A stretch of 6,096 bases of DNA. Source: Acidobacteriaceae bacterium (GTDB lineage: Bacteria; Acidobacteriota; Terriglobia; Terriglobales; Acidobacteriaceae). The notes beneath the pieces are model-generated. The model worked only from the letters and a program-made list of their open reading frames with translations, was not told the origin of the DNA and made no database searches. The position numbers were made by a program, and so were the translations under genes. Each line of letters begins with the position of its first letter. Position 1 is the stretch's first letter. The stretch covers positions 10,597 to 16,692 of the forward strand of contig PLSH01000225.1 in assembly GCA_003165095.1 (NCBI GenBank), in the 5' to 3' direction. Below, piece after piece: positions 1 through 5,806 of this stretch.

Positions 1-2
1 CG

Positions 3-47
3 GTACAATTCGAGCGTATCGGATCCGAAAAAGGAGATCCCCGTTAG
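3..47 (+). CDS. Possible C-terminal tail of an upstream gene (partial)
   Basis: Frame 3 is open from the window edge to a TAG at 45-47. It reads as a plausible hydrophilic protein end (VQFERIGSEKGDPR). A purine-rich ribosome-binding-site-like stretch, AAAAAGGAG, sits inside it at 28-36, as expected where one gene ends just before another begins. Only 14 codons are visible, so no family can be assigned. In some bacteria a methyltransferase and a type III polyketide synthase precede this kind of FAD oxidoreductase, but that is recalled context and is not shown here. The alternative is that frame 1, also open to the edge, is the real coding frame and the oxidoreductase starts further left. Confidence 0.3.
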   Translation, partial: VQFERIGSEKGDPR

Positions 48-72
48 CACATCCAATCTGAATCAGATCCCT

Positions 73-1206
73 TTGCAAGACGAAGTTCTCGTCCTCGGTG
101 GCGGAGTAGCTGGCTGTGCCGCTGCCATCGCGCTCGCCCGCAACGGGCGAAGCGTTACGCTGATTGAACGCGAGCCCACGCCGCGCCATAAGGTCTGCGG
201 AGAGTTCCTCAGCGGTGAGGCCCTTGAAGATATGAACGCGCTCGGCATCGACGTGGCCTCGCTTGGCGCCGTGCCCATCCACTACGTTCGCCTCGCCGCT
301 GCCAGGCGCGCCGCGGAGGCTCCGTTGCCTTTTCCCGCAGCCTCGCTCACGCGCAAGGCGCTCGATACTGCGCTCATCGCTGAAGCCATCGCCGCGGGAG
401 TCCACGTCGAGCGCGGCCGCAGCGTGCAGGCGCTCGGCCGCACCCCAAGCGGCATCTGGCAAGCTACGCTCGACGACGGCACTACCTGGGAAGCTCCAAC
501 GGTCTTTCTCGCCACCGGCAAGCACGATGTCCGCGGCCACGCGCGTCCCAGGGACCCCCAGCGTTGGATCGCATTCAAAATGTATTTTCGCTTGGGCTCC
601 GCGCAGGCCGCTGAGCTCGCGCGCGCCTCTGAGCTGATGCTCTATCCCGGAGGCTATGGCGGTATCCAGCCCGTTGAAGGCGGCATTGCAAATCTCTGCT
701 GCGTGGTGCAACAGCGGTATCTCGAGCGTGTCGGCCATCGCTGGGACAACTTCCTCGCGAAAATACAACGCGACTGCCCACACCTCGCCATGAGGCTTGC
801 CGGTGCTGAGCCGTTGCTCGCCAGGCCGATCGCCATCACCCATATCCCGTACGGTTACATCCGCCGCACCACTGAGAATGGGCTCTACTGCATCGGCGAT
901 CAGGCAGCCGTCATCCCCTCGTTCACCGGCGATGGCATTTCCATCGCGCTGCATGCTGCGCGTCGAGCTGTCGCCGCTTACCTTGCAGCCGAGCCGGCGC
1001 CGCTCTTCCAGGCTAAACTGCGCTCCGCATTGCTGTCCCAGATGCGCCTTGCCGAGTTCGCCGCCGATGGCTTGAACAACTCACTCGCACGCGCTGTATT
1101 GCCGTTTTGCCTCAGGGTCTGGCCCGGCGTGATGCGCGTAACGGCACGGCTGACGCGCATCGCCCAGCCCGCCGCTGTTGCTACCCATGCAGTCGCCAGT
1201 TATTGA
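73..1206 (+). CDS. FAD-dependent oxidoreductase, geranylgeranyl-reductase / PHBH-like family
   Basis: This is a probable cytoplasmic or membrane-associated flavoprotein of 377 residues from the TTG at 73. The N-terminal Rossmann fold shows the dinucleotide motif GGGVAG (residues 9-14), with an acidic ribose-binding residue at the end of strand 2 (E32). It is followed by the HKVCGEFLSGEA segment (39-50), typical of geranylgeranyl-reductase-like and related FAD hydroxylases. ATG at 147-149 is the second FAD-contacting segment. GDQAAVIPSFTGDGIS (275-290) is the GD motif that binds the FAD ribityl/pyrophosphate. The basic, hydrophobic C-terminus suits the family. Substrate is unknown: reduction of polyprenyl double bonds or hydroxylation of an aromatic or polyketide product are both possible. 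The start is weak. The frame is open to base 1 with no ATG or GTG, and the only good Shine-Dalgarno-like sequence (AAGGAG, 31-36) lies about 36 nt before the TTG. An upstream start outside the window is therefore possible. The family call is firm; the substrate is not. Confidence 0.88.
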   Translation: MQDEVLVLGGGVAGCAAAIALARNGRSVTLIEREPTPRHKVCGEFLSGEALEDMNALGIDVASLGAVPIHYVRLAAARRAAEAPLPFPAASLTRKALDTALIAEAIAAGVHVERGRSVQALGRTPSGIWQATLDDGTTWEAPTVFLATGKHDVRGHARPRDPQRWIAFKMYFRLGSAQAAELARASELMLYPGGYGGIQPVEGGIANLCCVVQQRYLERVGHRWDNFLAKIQRDCPHLAMRLAGAEPLLARPIAITHIPYGYIRRTTENGLYCIGDQAAVIPSFTGDGISIALHAARRAVAAYLAAEPAPLFQAKLRSALLSQMRLAEFAADGLNNSLARAVLPFCLRVWPGVMRVTARLTRIAQPAAVATHAVASY

Positions 1207-1258
1207 GGACTGCGTAAGTAATGTTCGGCAAGCGCGCCGTAGGCGCAGAGGTTGTTAG

Positions 1259-1278
1259 CCCCGCGCTTTAGCGTGGGG
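1259..1278. repeat. Hairpin with TTTA loop, dispersed-repeat-like
   Basis: The arms CCCCGCGC (1259-1266) and GCGTGGGG (1271-1278) pair over all 8 positions as RNA, with one G-U, around the loop TTTA. There is no T-tract after it, so an intrinsic terminator is not supported, although it could mark the 3' end of the oxidoreductase transcript. It resembles the short GC-rich CTTTAG-centred hairpins common between genes in acidobacteria (recollection, not searched). Confidence 0.6.
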
Positions 1279-1305
1279 AGAAGGATTGCGCGATATTATT
1301 GCAAA

Positions 1306-1318
1306 GTCCCGTAGGGAC
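1306..1318. repeat. Short perfect hairpin GTCCC-GTA-GGGAC
   Basis: A 5-bp perfect stem encloses a GTA triloop about 80 nt upstream of the yceI-like start. The motif is of the kind found dispersed between genes in several phyla. It could lie in the 5' leader of the yceI-like mRNA, but no promoter could be fixed, so its role is unknown. Confidence 0.5.
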
Positions 1319-1387
1319 GGCGCAAGGACATTTCATTTGCAGGAACCAATAAACCCGGCCGCGCCTTTCACACAGCCAAAACCACCC

Positions 1388-1392
1388 AGGAG
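1388..1392 (+). promoter_or_regulatory. Ribosome binding site fixing the yceI-like start
   Basis: AGGAG lies 7 nt upstream of the ATG at 1400 and immediately precedes a signal-peptide coding sequence. It selects this start over the in-frame TTG at 1286. Another ATG at 1395-1397 is out of frame. Confidence 0.75.
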
Positions 1393-1399
1393 AGATGCA

Positions 1400-1963
1400 A
1401 TGAAATCCTTCGCCGTCTTCGCGCTCGCTGGCCTGCTCGCTCCAGCCGCGCTGGCCCAGCATCTCACCTTCGTCGTCAATCCCGATGCCAGCCAGGTCAG
1501 GATGACGCTCAATACAACCCACGAGCTCGTCATCGGCGACTTTCACCTTCAATCCGGATCGATTGATTTTGACCGCGGCACTCCTAAGATGTCGGGTTCG
1601 GTGGTCGTCCTCGCCGGCAGCGGCAAGACCGGCAATGACAGTCGCGACAAGAAGATGTACAACAACATCCTGCAGGTCTCGCAGTACGCAACTGTTTCCT
1701 TTGAGCCGAAGACCTATGCCGGCGTCATCGCTCTTTCAGGCGACTCGAGCATCCAGGTAATCGGGATCTTTACCCTGCTCGGCACGCCTCACGAAATCAC
1801 CGTCCCCATGCTCGTACATCTTGAGGGTGCCGGCGCAACCGCCAAGGCCCACTTCGTCGTGCCTTACGTTCAATGGGGACTGAAGAATCCAAGCTTCCTG
1901 ATTTGGAAAGCCGACAACGATGTCGCGATCGACCTCAATCTTGTTGGCGCCATTTCAAAGTAG
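1400..1963 (+). CDS. Secreted YceI-family (lipocalin-like) protein
   Basis: This 187-residue protein has a classic Sec signal peptide: a Lys at position 2, a hydrophobic core at 4-18 and a probable cleavage after ALA (19/20). The mature part is a YceI domain. Alternating beta-strand segments include the HELVIGDFHLQSGSIDFD region (41-58), the GSGKTGNDSRDKKMYNNILQ segment (73-92), which corresponds to the conserved charged helix of the family, and the C-terminal FVVPYVQWGLKNPSFL strand (152-167). YceI proteins form an extended beta-barrel, and some members bind long polyisoprenoid or amide lipids in the periplasm. Length is normal for the family. It lies on the same strand as the FAD oxidoreductase but 193 bp away, so co-transcription is uncertain. 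The adjacency of a polyprenyl-reductase-like enzyme and a possible isoprenoid-binding carrier is suggestive only. Confidence 0.92.
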   Translation: MKSFAVFALAGLLAPAALAQHLTFVVNPDASQVRMTLNTTHELVIGDFHLQSGSIDFDRGTPKMSGSVVVLAGSGKTGNDSRDKKMYNNILQVSQYATVSFEPKTYAGVIALSGDSSIQVIGIFTLLGTPHEITVPMLVHLEGAGATAKAHFVVPYVQWGLKNPSFLIWKADNDVAIDLNLVGAISK

Positions 1964-1984
1964 CCCGCGGTTGTTTTCGCGGGC
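1963..1984. terminator. Hairpin on the yceI stop codon, possible terminator
   Basis: A perfect 7-bp inverted repeat, GCCCGCG (1963-1969) and CGCGGGC (1978-1984), has the T-rich loop GTTGTTTT. It begins at the last base of the TAG stop. It lacks a following T-run, so it is either a weak or factor-assisted terminator or a 3'-end stabilising structure. Its right arm runs into repeat element A. Confidence 0.45.
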
Positions 1985-2005
1985 AGTCATAACGGAGGGA
2001 GCAGG
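1983..2005 (+). repeat. Repeat element A, left copy
   Basis: The 23 bases from 1983 to 2005 recur exactly at 5645-5667 inside the 39-bp-register array. A partial copy (GCAGTCATAACGGAG) lies at 5567-5581. Here the following palindromic core is degenerate (GGGGCCCTCAG). Confidence 0.8.
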
Positions 2006-2060
2006 GGCCCTCAGTGCCTGCTTGAGAACTCGTTCCTGCGCCAACTTGCTAACTCGCCAT

Positions 2061-2075
2061 GCCCGCGAAGCGGGC
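2061..2075. repeat. Hairpin GCCCGC-GAA-GCGGGC
   Basis: A perfect 6-bp GC stem with a GAA triloop, extendable by a T-G pair. It lies between the convergent genes and has no adjacent T-run. It may be a structural part of the intergenic repeat mosaic or a transcript-end structure. Confidence 0.5.
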
Positions 2076-2101
2076 GCTAACTTGCTGCCTTTGAGTAAAA
2101 C

Positions 2102-2116
2102 GGGCTTCTCAAGCCC
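2102..2116 (-). terminator. Weak terminator candidate for the permease transcript
   Basis: GGGCTT (2102-2107) and AAGCCC (2111-2116) form a perfect 6-bp stem with a 3-nt loop. Read on the minus strand it is followed by GTTTTACT, a short U-rich tail. It lies about 214 nt downstream of the permease stop. The stem is short and the T-run is only four bases, so this is a candidate only. Confidence 0.35.
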
Positions 2117-2140
2117 CGAAAGAACGTTCTCACGCACTCT

Positions 2141-2187
2141 CTTCAGGCCCCTGAACCGAGAGCCCCAATAAACAGCGGCCTTCAGGC
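2141..2187 (+). repeat. Repeat element B, left copy (47 bp identical to right copy)
   Basis: Positions 2141-2187 are identical over 47 bases to 5593-5639. The element consists of a 29-bp B spacer (CTGAACCGAGAGCCCCAATA is its middle part) followed by the 10-bp core GCCTTCAGGC at 2178-2187. A degenerate core (8 of 10 matches) lies exactly 39 bp earlier at 2139-2148, so the same 39-bp register seen in the right-hand array is kept here. Confidence 0.88.
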
Positions 2188-2236
2188 CCGGCCCTCATTT
2201 CCTGCTGCACATCGATCTCGCAAAATCCCCAACCGC

Positions 2237-2320
2237 ACTGCCTTTCGCACCCTTCAAACCCGCTCAAGAAGACGACTCGATCTCGAAAACCATCCTATCC
2301 AAATGAGAGCCACCTCGCCG
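2237..2320 (-). repeat. Repeat element C, left copy (84 bp), possible structured RNA in permease 3' region
   Basis: This element aligns without gaps to 6001-6084 with 68 of 84 identities, and all 16 differences are transitions. It ends 10 bp from the permease stop, so it would be transcribed as the first part of the permease 3' untranslated region. On the minus strand AGGATGGT (2296-2289) and GTCGTCTT (2276-2269) can pair over all 8 positions when G-U pairs are allowed, around a 12-nt loop. The same arms read on the plus strand have four mismatches, which favours minus-strand RNA if there is structure at all. Confidence 0.75.
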
Positions 2321-2329
2321 ACGCACAGA

Positions 2330-5107
2330 TCATTCGTTGCGAAGCGCCCGCATCGGATTAATAGAGGCCGCGCGGCGCGCTGGAACGAAGCCTGCAACAG
2401 CAACGGCTCCCGCGAGAGCGAATACAGCAACGGATAGGCTCCATGGGTCATAGGACTTCACAAGGTAGAGCTGGTCTTCTATCAAGCGGGCGCCGATCAA
2501 AGCAATCGGAATCCCCAGCACCAGGCCGAAAATGAACTGCAGAAACGCCGCGCGCATCACCATGGCAACTACGCGCGCCCGATCCGCGCCGAAGGCCATC
2601 CGCAGCCCGATCTCGCGCGTGCGCTGCGTTGTTTGATAGGCGGTAATTCCATAGAGGCCAACCGAAGTGAGAAGTAATGCGAGCAAACTGAAAAGTGCCG
2701 TCAAGCGGGCAACTAGCCGCTCCTTGCTGAAATTGCCGTCCAGTTGAGTCTCCAGGGATCTCAAATCAATGACGGCAAGATTCAAATCGATCTCCGCCAG
2801 GGAACGACGCACAGCTTGCTCGAGGTTTCGCTGAGTCCCGTGATAATTCATCACTGCTACGGTGATGTAATGAGTCTGAGTTTCGAGATTCACAAAGATT
2901 GGATCCTTCAAGCTGTGCTGCCACTGTGCGAGCGGCTGGAAGAACATTGGTTTTGCGTCTTCCTGCGGATGGGTATACTTTGCGTTCGCCACCACACCGA
3001 CGATCTCATTGGCCCCTATATCTTCGTGTTCGTAGACTCCGAAGTGGCGGCCGATGGGATTTTGATTGGGGAAAAACTTTCTGGCGAAGGCCTCATTGAC
3101 CAGGGCAACCAGGGGCGCGTGGTCGTTGTCGTGTTGATCGAATGGGCGGCCGCGAATGATCCGCTCCCCAACAGCATCAAGGAACCCAGGGCTGACCCGA
3201 TCGAGAAGCGCGTCGTTGCCGCCGGTGGGGTCAAGTTGCAGCTTTTCGGGAAGATATATTCCATCCGTCCACGGATTTCCATCGAGCGGACTGTACATTC
3301 CCAAACCTGCAACCTGCATTCCGGGGATTGCCGACAGCTGCATCTCAAGCTGCTGGTCGAGAGCTGCGAGCTTTTCTGGCCGGTAACCAGCGCCCTGCGG
3401 GTCCAGGTGCAGCACATACCGATGGGCCGTCTCAAGACCGAAATCCTGATGCTCCATGTTCTGCAAGCTCTTCGTCAGCAGCCCTGCCGCCACCAGCAGC
3501 ACCAGTGCGAAAGCCGCCTGAACGACGATGAACAGTGTCTGCAGAAGTGAATTGCGGTCTCCAGTGGACCGTCCGGCGCCGCGCAAAACCTCTGCCGGGT
3601 CGGCGCGGGAAGTCGTCCAGGCGGGCACAATTCCAAACACCATGCCCGTGGCAAGCGACAACAGAAACGCAAATCCCAGCACCGCGAGCGACGGCGTCGC
3701 GCGGATGGCGCTATGCAGAGCGTCAGGGAATGCAAGCGCCAGGATAACCCGTGTGCCGGCATAAGCCACGGCCAATCCGGCCACGCCGCCGAGGCACCCC
3801 AGCAAAACGCTCTCGGTGAGCATCTGGCGAATCAGCCTGGATCGCGTCGAGCCAAGCGCCATTCGCAGCGAGGTTTCTGTGGTGCGTTTCATCCCGCGCG
3901 CCAGCATAAGGCTCGCCACATTCGCACACGCGACAATGAGAATGAGCGCGGAAATAGACAGCAGAAGATAGAGCTCTTTGTCGGTCTGTCGCTGCAGCAT
4001 CTGGATGCCCGCGCCGGCCGGTGCGAGAACCACATGCACCTTGGGAATGATGGCGGGAAACCCGTGGCCAAGATAATCCTCCTGCGTCAGCATCCACTGC
4101 CGCAGGTTGGCTGAGATCTTCTGCTGCAGGGGCGCAATTGCCACGCCCGGGCGCAAGCGGCCGAGCACGTACAACCAGCTGGCAATCGGCTGGTGCAACA
4201 CAGAATTTGCGCCGCTCAGCAAAGGCTCATTTGAAAGCGGCACCCAGAATGCGGGCGGATTGGCAGTGATCCGGTCGCCATAAAAGTCCGGCGGGGCGAC
4301 TCCCACCACGGTGACAGGCTGGCTCTGCAAATAAAACGTGCCGCCAATCACGGAGGGGTCGCCTGCGTAGTCCGACTGCCAAGCCTGGTAACTGATGACG
4401 GCAACCGGCAAAGCGCCCGGCTGGTCGTCTTCGTCGCTGAAGACGCGGCCCGCGAATGCAAATATGCCAAAGGTGCTGAAGTAGTTTCCCGAAACAAACT
4501 CGCCTGACTTTGATTGCGCCGGGTCGGGTCCGCGGCGCACGCTCAGCGACGCTGGTCCCGCCTGCATCGCAGCCAGTTGTTCAAACTCTGGAGTTGTCGC
4601 GCGGAGATGCCGGTAATTCTCCCAGGAAAAAATGTCGAAATCCCCGTTGGCGTTACCCAGCCCGCTGTTGAAACAGCAGTCCGTATAAGTGTCGCCGATG
4701 CGATAGAGAGATTTTGGATCGGCAACCGGCAACGACTTCAAGAGGATCGAGTGAATGAGCGTGAAGATCGCCGTATTCGCGCCGATTCCCAAAGCGATGG
4801 TGAGAATTACGGTGATGGCGAAGCCGGGAGATTTTCTGAACTGCCGCAGCGTGTACCGGACGTCTTGCGCGAGTTGTTCGAGCCAGGCAATCGAGCGTTC
4901 ATCTCGATGCGACTGCTTTGCCTGTTCCACGCTGCCGTAGACAAGTCTCGCGGCAAGGTGTGCTTCGTTTGCCTTCATCCCTTTCCGGCGAAAATCGTCT
5001 TCCAGCAATGCAAGGTGCGCGCTGATCTCTCGATCCAGCTCTGCCTCCGCATGACGGTTGCGAACAAATCCGATGCACTTGGTGAGAAAGCGCCGGATAT
5101 ATCTCAC
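2330..5107 (-). CDS. ADOP-type orphan ABC permease (FtsX/MacB-like, duplicated)
   Basis: This 925-residue inner-membrane protein starts at GTG (5107-5105). GGAGG lies 10 nt upstream (5122-5118), and the start overlaps the padR stop by 4 nt (GTGA). Residues 1-90 form the soluble prefix typical of acidobacterial permeases (ELDREISAHLALLEDD, RDERSIAWLEQLAQDVRY). A first TM (about 96-122) with ALGIGANTAIF is followed by a MacB-like periplasmic domain (about 125-375). An FtsX block follows with TMs near 378-403, 433-455 and 474-496, containing LRMALGSTRSRLIRQMLTES. The architecture then repeats: TM near 524-544, a second periplasmic domain (550-795), and an FtsX block with TMs near 803-825, 852-876 and 891-912, containing TREIGLRMAFGADR and the terminal PARRAASINPMRALRNE. 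There is no Walker or signature motif, so it is an orphan permease. The transported or sensed substrate is unknown; relatives act in lipoprotein, peptide or drug efflux or in mechanotransmission. It is full length with no frameshift. Confidence 0.95.
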   Translation of the reverse strand: MRYIRRFLTKCIGFVRNRHAEAELDREISAHLALLEDDFRRKGMKANEAHLAARLVYGSVEQAKQSHRDERSIAWLEQLAQDVRYTLRQFRKSPGFAITVILTIALGIGANTAIFTLIHSILLKSLPVADPKSLYRIGDTYTDCCFNSGLGNANGDFDIFSWENYRHLRATTPEFEQLAAMQAGPASLSVRRGPDPAQSKSGEFVSGNYFSTFGIFAFAGRVFSDEDDQPGALPVAVISYQAWQSDYAGDPSVIGGTFYLQSQPVTVVGVAPPDFYGDRITANPPAFWVPLSNEPLLSGANSVLHQPIASWLYVLGRLRPGVAIAPLQQKISANLRQWMLTQEDYLGHGFPAIIPKVHVVLAPAGAGIQMLQRQTDKELYLLLSISALILIVACANVASLMLARGMKRTTETSLRMALGSTRSRLIRQMLTESVLLGCLGGVAGLAVAYAGTRVILALAFPDALHSAIRATPSLAVLGFAFLLSLATGMVFGIVPAWTTSRADPAEVLRGAGRSTGDRNSLLQTLFIVVQAAFALVLLVAAGLLTKSLQNMEHQDFGLETAHRYVLHLDPQGAGYRPEKLAALDQQLEMQLSAIPGMQVAGLGMYSPLDGNPWTDGIYLPEKLQLDPTGGNDALLDRVSPGFLDAVGERIIRGRPFDQHDNDHAPLVALVNEAFARKFFPNQNPIGRHFGVYEHEDIGANEIVGVVANAKYTHPQEDAKPMFFQPLAQWQHSLKDPIFVNLETQTHYITVAVMNYHGTQRNLEQAVRRSLAEIDLNLAVIDLRSLETQLDGNFSKERLVARLTALFSLLALLLTSVGLYGITAYQTTQRTREIGLRMAFGADRARVVAMVMRAAFLQFIFGLVLGIPIALIGARLIEDQLYLVKSYDPWSLSVAVFALAGAVAVAGFVPARRAASINPMRALRNE

Positions 5108-5457
5108 GATGGGAAATCCTCCACGAGCAGACGATCCACAAGTCCCGCCATCCTCCGCCAGCGCAAAGTTTCTTTGCCGAGAGCCCGCTCACCGGCCTTG
5201 GTGATGGAATAGAACTTTGCTTCCCGGTTGCTTTCCGTTCGGCCCCACGCGCCTTTAATCCAGCCATACTGCTCCAGGCGGACGAGGGCCGGATACAGCG
5301 TTCCCTGGTTGAGATTCAAGTCGTTCCGCGACACCTGTTGCAGCCGCGTGGCGATCTGGTATGCGTGCTGCGCTCCCATGGCCGACAGGGTCCGCAAAAC
5401 GATGAGGTCCAGCGTTCCCTGCAGAAGTTGGAGCGGTTCCTTCTCTTCACTAGACAT
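5104..5457 (-). CDS. PadR-family transcriptional regulator (acidobacterial type)
   Basis: This 117-residue winged-helix repressor-like protein starts at ATG 5457-5455, with GGGAG (5471-5467) 9 nt upstream. The PadR signature is complete: LLQGTLDLIVLRTL (residues 11-24), the recognition-helix region NQGTLYPALVRLEQYGWI (50-67), and the wing with FYSITKAGERAL (82-93). The short C-terminal helix (about 95-113) is the usual dimerisation element of the small PadR subfamily. Its stop overlaps the permease start by 4 nt, so translation is probably coupled and the permease is the likely target. Two copies of a 15-bp motif flank its promoter and start codon, suggesting autoregulation. PadR proteins often respond to small aromatic or lipophilic compounds, but the ligand here is unknown. 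Confidence 0.95.
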   Translation of the reverse strand: MSSEEKEPLQLLQGTLDLIVLRTLSAMGAQHAYQIATRLQQVSRNDLNLNQGTLYPALVRLEQYGWIKGAWGRTESNREAKFYSITKAGERALGKETLRWRRMAGLVDRLLVEDFPS

Positions 5458-5510
5458 CCAAGCAATCTCCCAGAAAGGCAGAATGACACGCTTTTACTTG
5501 GATGTCAAGT
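5449..5510 (-). promoter_or_regulatory. Probable PadR operator: two inverted 15-bp sites
   Basis: ACTTGGATGTCAAGT (plus strand, 5496-5510) recurs on the minus strand at 5463-5449 as GCTTGGATGTCTAGT, matching at 13 of 15 positions. The shared 10-mer CTTGGATGTC (5497-5506) and its reverse complement (5453-5462) form a perfect inverted repeat with starts 44 bp apart, about four helical turns. The upstream site is itself a dyad (ACTTG-N5-CAAGT) and covers the -35 box. The other covers the padR start codon. Both contain ATGT/ACAT, the half-site type reported for some PadR operators. Binding is inferred. Confidence 0.6.
5480..5508 (-). promoter_or_regulatory. Sigma-70-type promoter of padR-permease operon
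   Basis: On the minus strand a perfect -35 TTGACA (5508-5503) is followed after 17 bp by CATTCT (5485-5480) as a -10, which matches the consensus at 3 of 6 positions. This would place transcription initiation a few bases before the padR ribosome binding site, giving a short leader. The -35 lies inside the proposed operator. Confidence 0.55.
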
Positions 5511-5551
5511 GAAGGCAGATTCGAATTGGCCTGTTGGCGAAGATCGCAAGC

Positions 5552-5717
5552 GCCTTCAGGCACGCAGCAGTCATAACGGAGATCGCAGGCGCCTTCAGGC
5601 CCCTGAACCGAGAGCCCCAATAAACAGCGGCCTTCAGGCGCGCAGCAGTCATAACGGAGGGAGCAGGCGCCTTCAGGCTCCTGAACCGAGAGCCTCAATA
5701 AGCAGGGGCCTTCAGGC
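5552..5717. repeat. Repeat array: five 10-bp cores on an exact 39-bp register with alternating A and B spacers
   Basis: GCCTTCAGGC occurs at 5552, 5591, 5630, 5669 and 5708, always 39 bp apart. The four 29-bp spacers alternate: A (5562-5590), B (5601-5629), A' (5640-5668), B' (5679-5707). A and A' share GCAGTCATAACGGAG. B and B' share CTGAACCGAGAGCC and CAATAA. The array is thus a 78-bp tandem duplication nested on a 39-bp register. The core is a near-palindrome (GCCT/AGGC around TC) that could form small stems. It is not CRISPR, because the spacers are repeated. Element A and element B also occur singly at 1983-2005 and 2141-2187. Confidence 0.88.
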
Positions 5718-5729
5718 CCGGGCTGGTAG

Positions 5730-5749
5730 GTCAGGGATTTATCCCTGAC
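5730..5749. repeat. Perfect 9-bp inverted repeat
   Basis: GTCAGGGAT (5730-5738) and ATCCCTGAC (5741-5749) flank two T bases; as RNA this gives an 8-bp stem with a TTTA loop. It directly follows the 39-bp array. Downstream at 5774-5790 a degenerate CTTTAG-centred stem (GGAC and GTCC) resembles the hairpin at 1259-1278. There is no T-run long enough for a terminator call. Confidence 0.65.
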
Positions 5750-5806
5750 AGACCGCCGCAACCACCCCAAAAAGGACGGGCTTTAGTCCCTGCAAAAACT
5801 TCATTT

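Larger units (their letters stand above)
1207..1399 (+). other. Intergenic gap between oxidoreductase and yceI-like gene
   Basis: This 193-bp gap holds two compact hairpins (1259-1278 and 1306-1318). No convincing sigma-70 promoter was found, and neither hairpin is followed by a T-run. A TTG-initiated N-terminal extension of the downstream gene could begin at 1286, but it would run through the second hairpin and precede a clear signal peptide, so it is not accepted. Confidence 0.6.
1964..2329. other. Convergent intergenic region made of repeats and hairpins, no gene
   Basis: This 366-bp space lies between two converging transcription units. It contains the yceI 3' hairpin, element A (1983-2005), hairpins at 2061-2075 and 2102-2116, the 10-bp palindrome AGAACGTTCT (2121-2130), element B (2141-2187) and element C (2237-2320). 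It also has a near-duplicated phrase, AACTTGCTAACTCGC (2043-2057) and TAACTTGCTGCC (2078-2089). Open frames here overlap the repeats and show no protein-like features. Confidence 0.7.

Noticed and set aside
1286..1399. N-terminal extension of the YceI protein from TTG 1286
   Set aside because: It would place 38 hydrophilic residues ahead of a textbook signal peptide and ignore the well-spaced AGGAG before ATG 1400.
2254..2451. 65-codon minus-strand open frame over the permease 3' end and element C
   Set aside because: It lies out of frame within the permease C-terminus and continues into repeat C, with no independent evidence of coding.
2744..3550. 268-codon plus-strand open frame inside the permease
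   Set aside because: It is fully antisense to a well-supported permease gene and has no recognisable domain; it is a shadow of the coding strand.
4514..5212. 232-codon plus-strand open frame across the permease and padR junction
   Set aside because: It is antisense to two strongly supported overlapping genes, has no protein-like features and lies in a high-GC codon shadow.
5552..5717. CRISPR-like spacing of short palindromic repeats
   Set aside because: The repeat is only 10 bp and the spacers are not unique but alternate between two sequences. Copies of the same spacer occur elsewhere at 1983-2005 and 2141-2187, and no cas gene is present.
5338..5770. Open frames on both strands over the 39-bp array (13-residue repeats such as LQARSSHNG and LQAPEPRA)
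   Set aside because: The frames stay open because the register is a multiple of three. They overlap the padR coding region or its promoter, lack credible starts with ribosome binding sites, and look like translated intergenic repeats.
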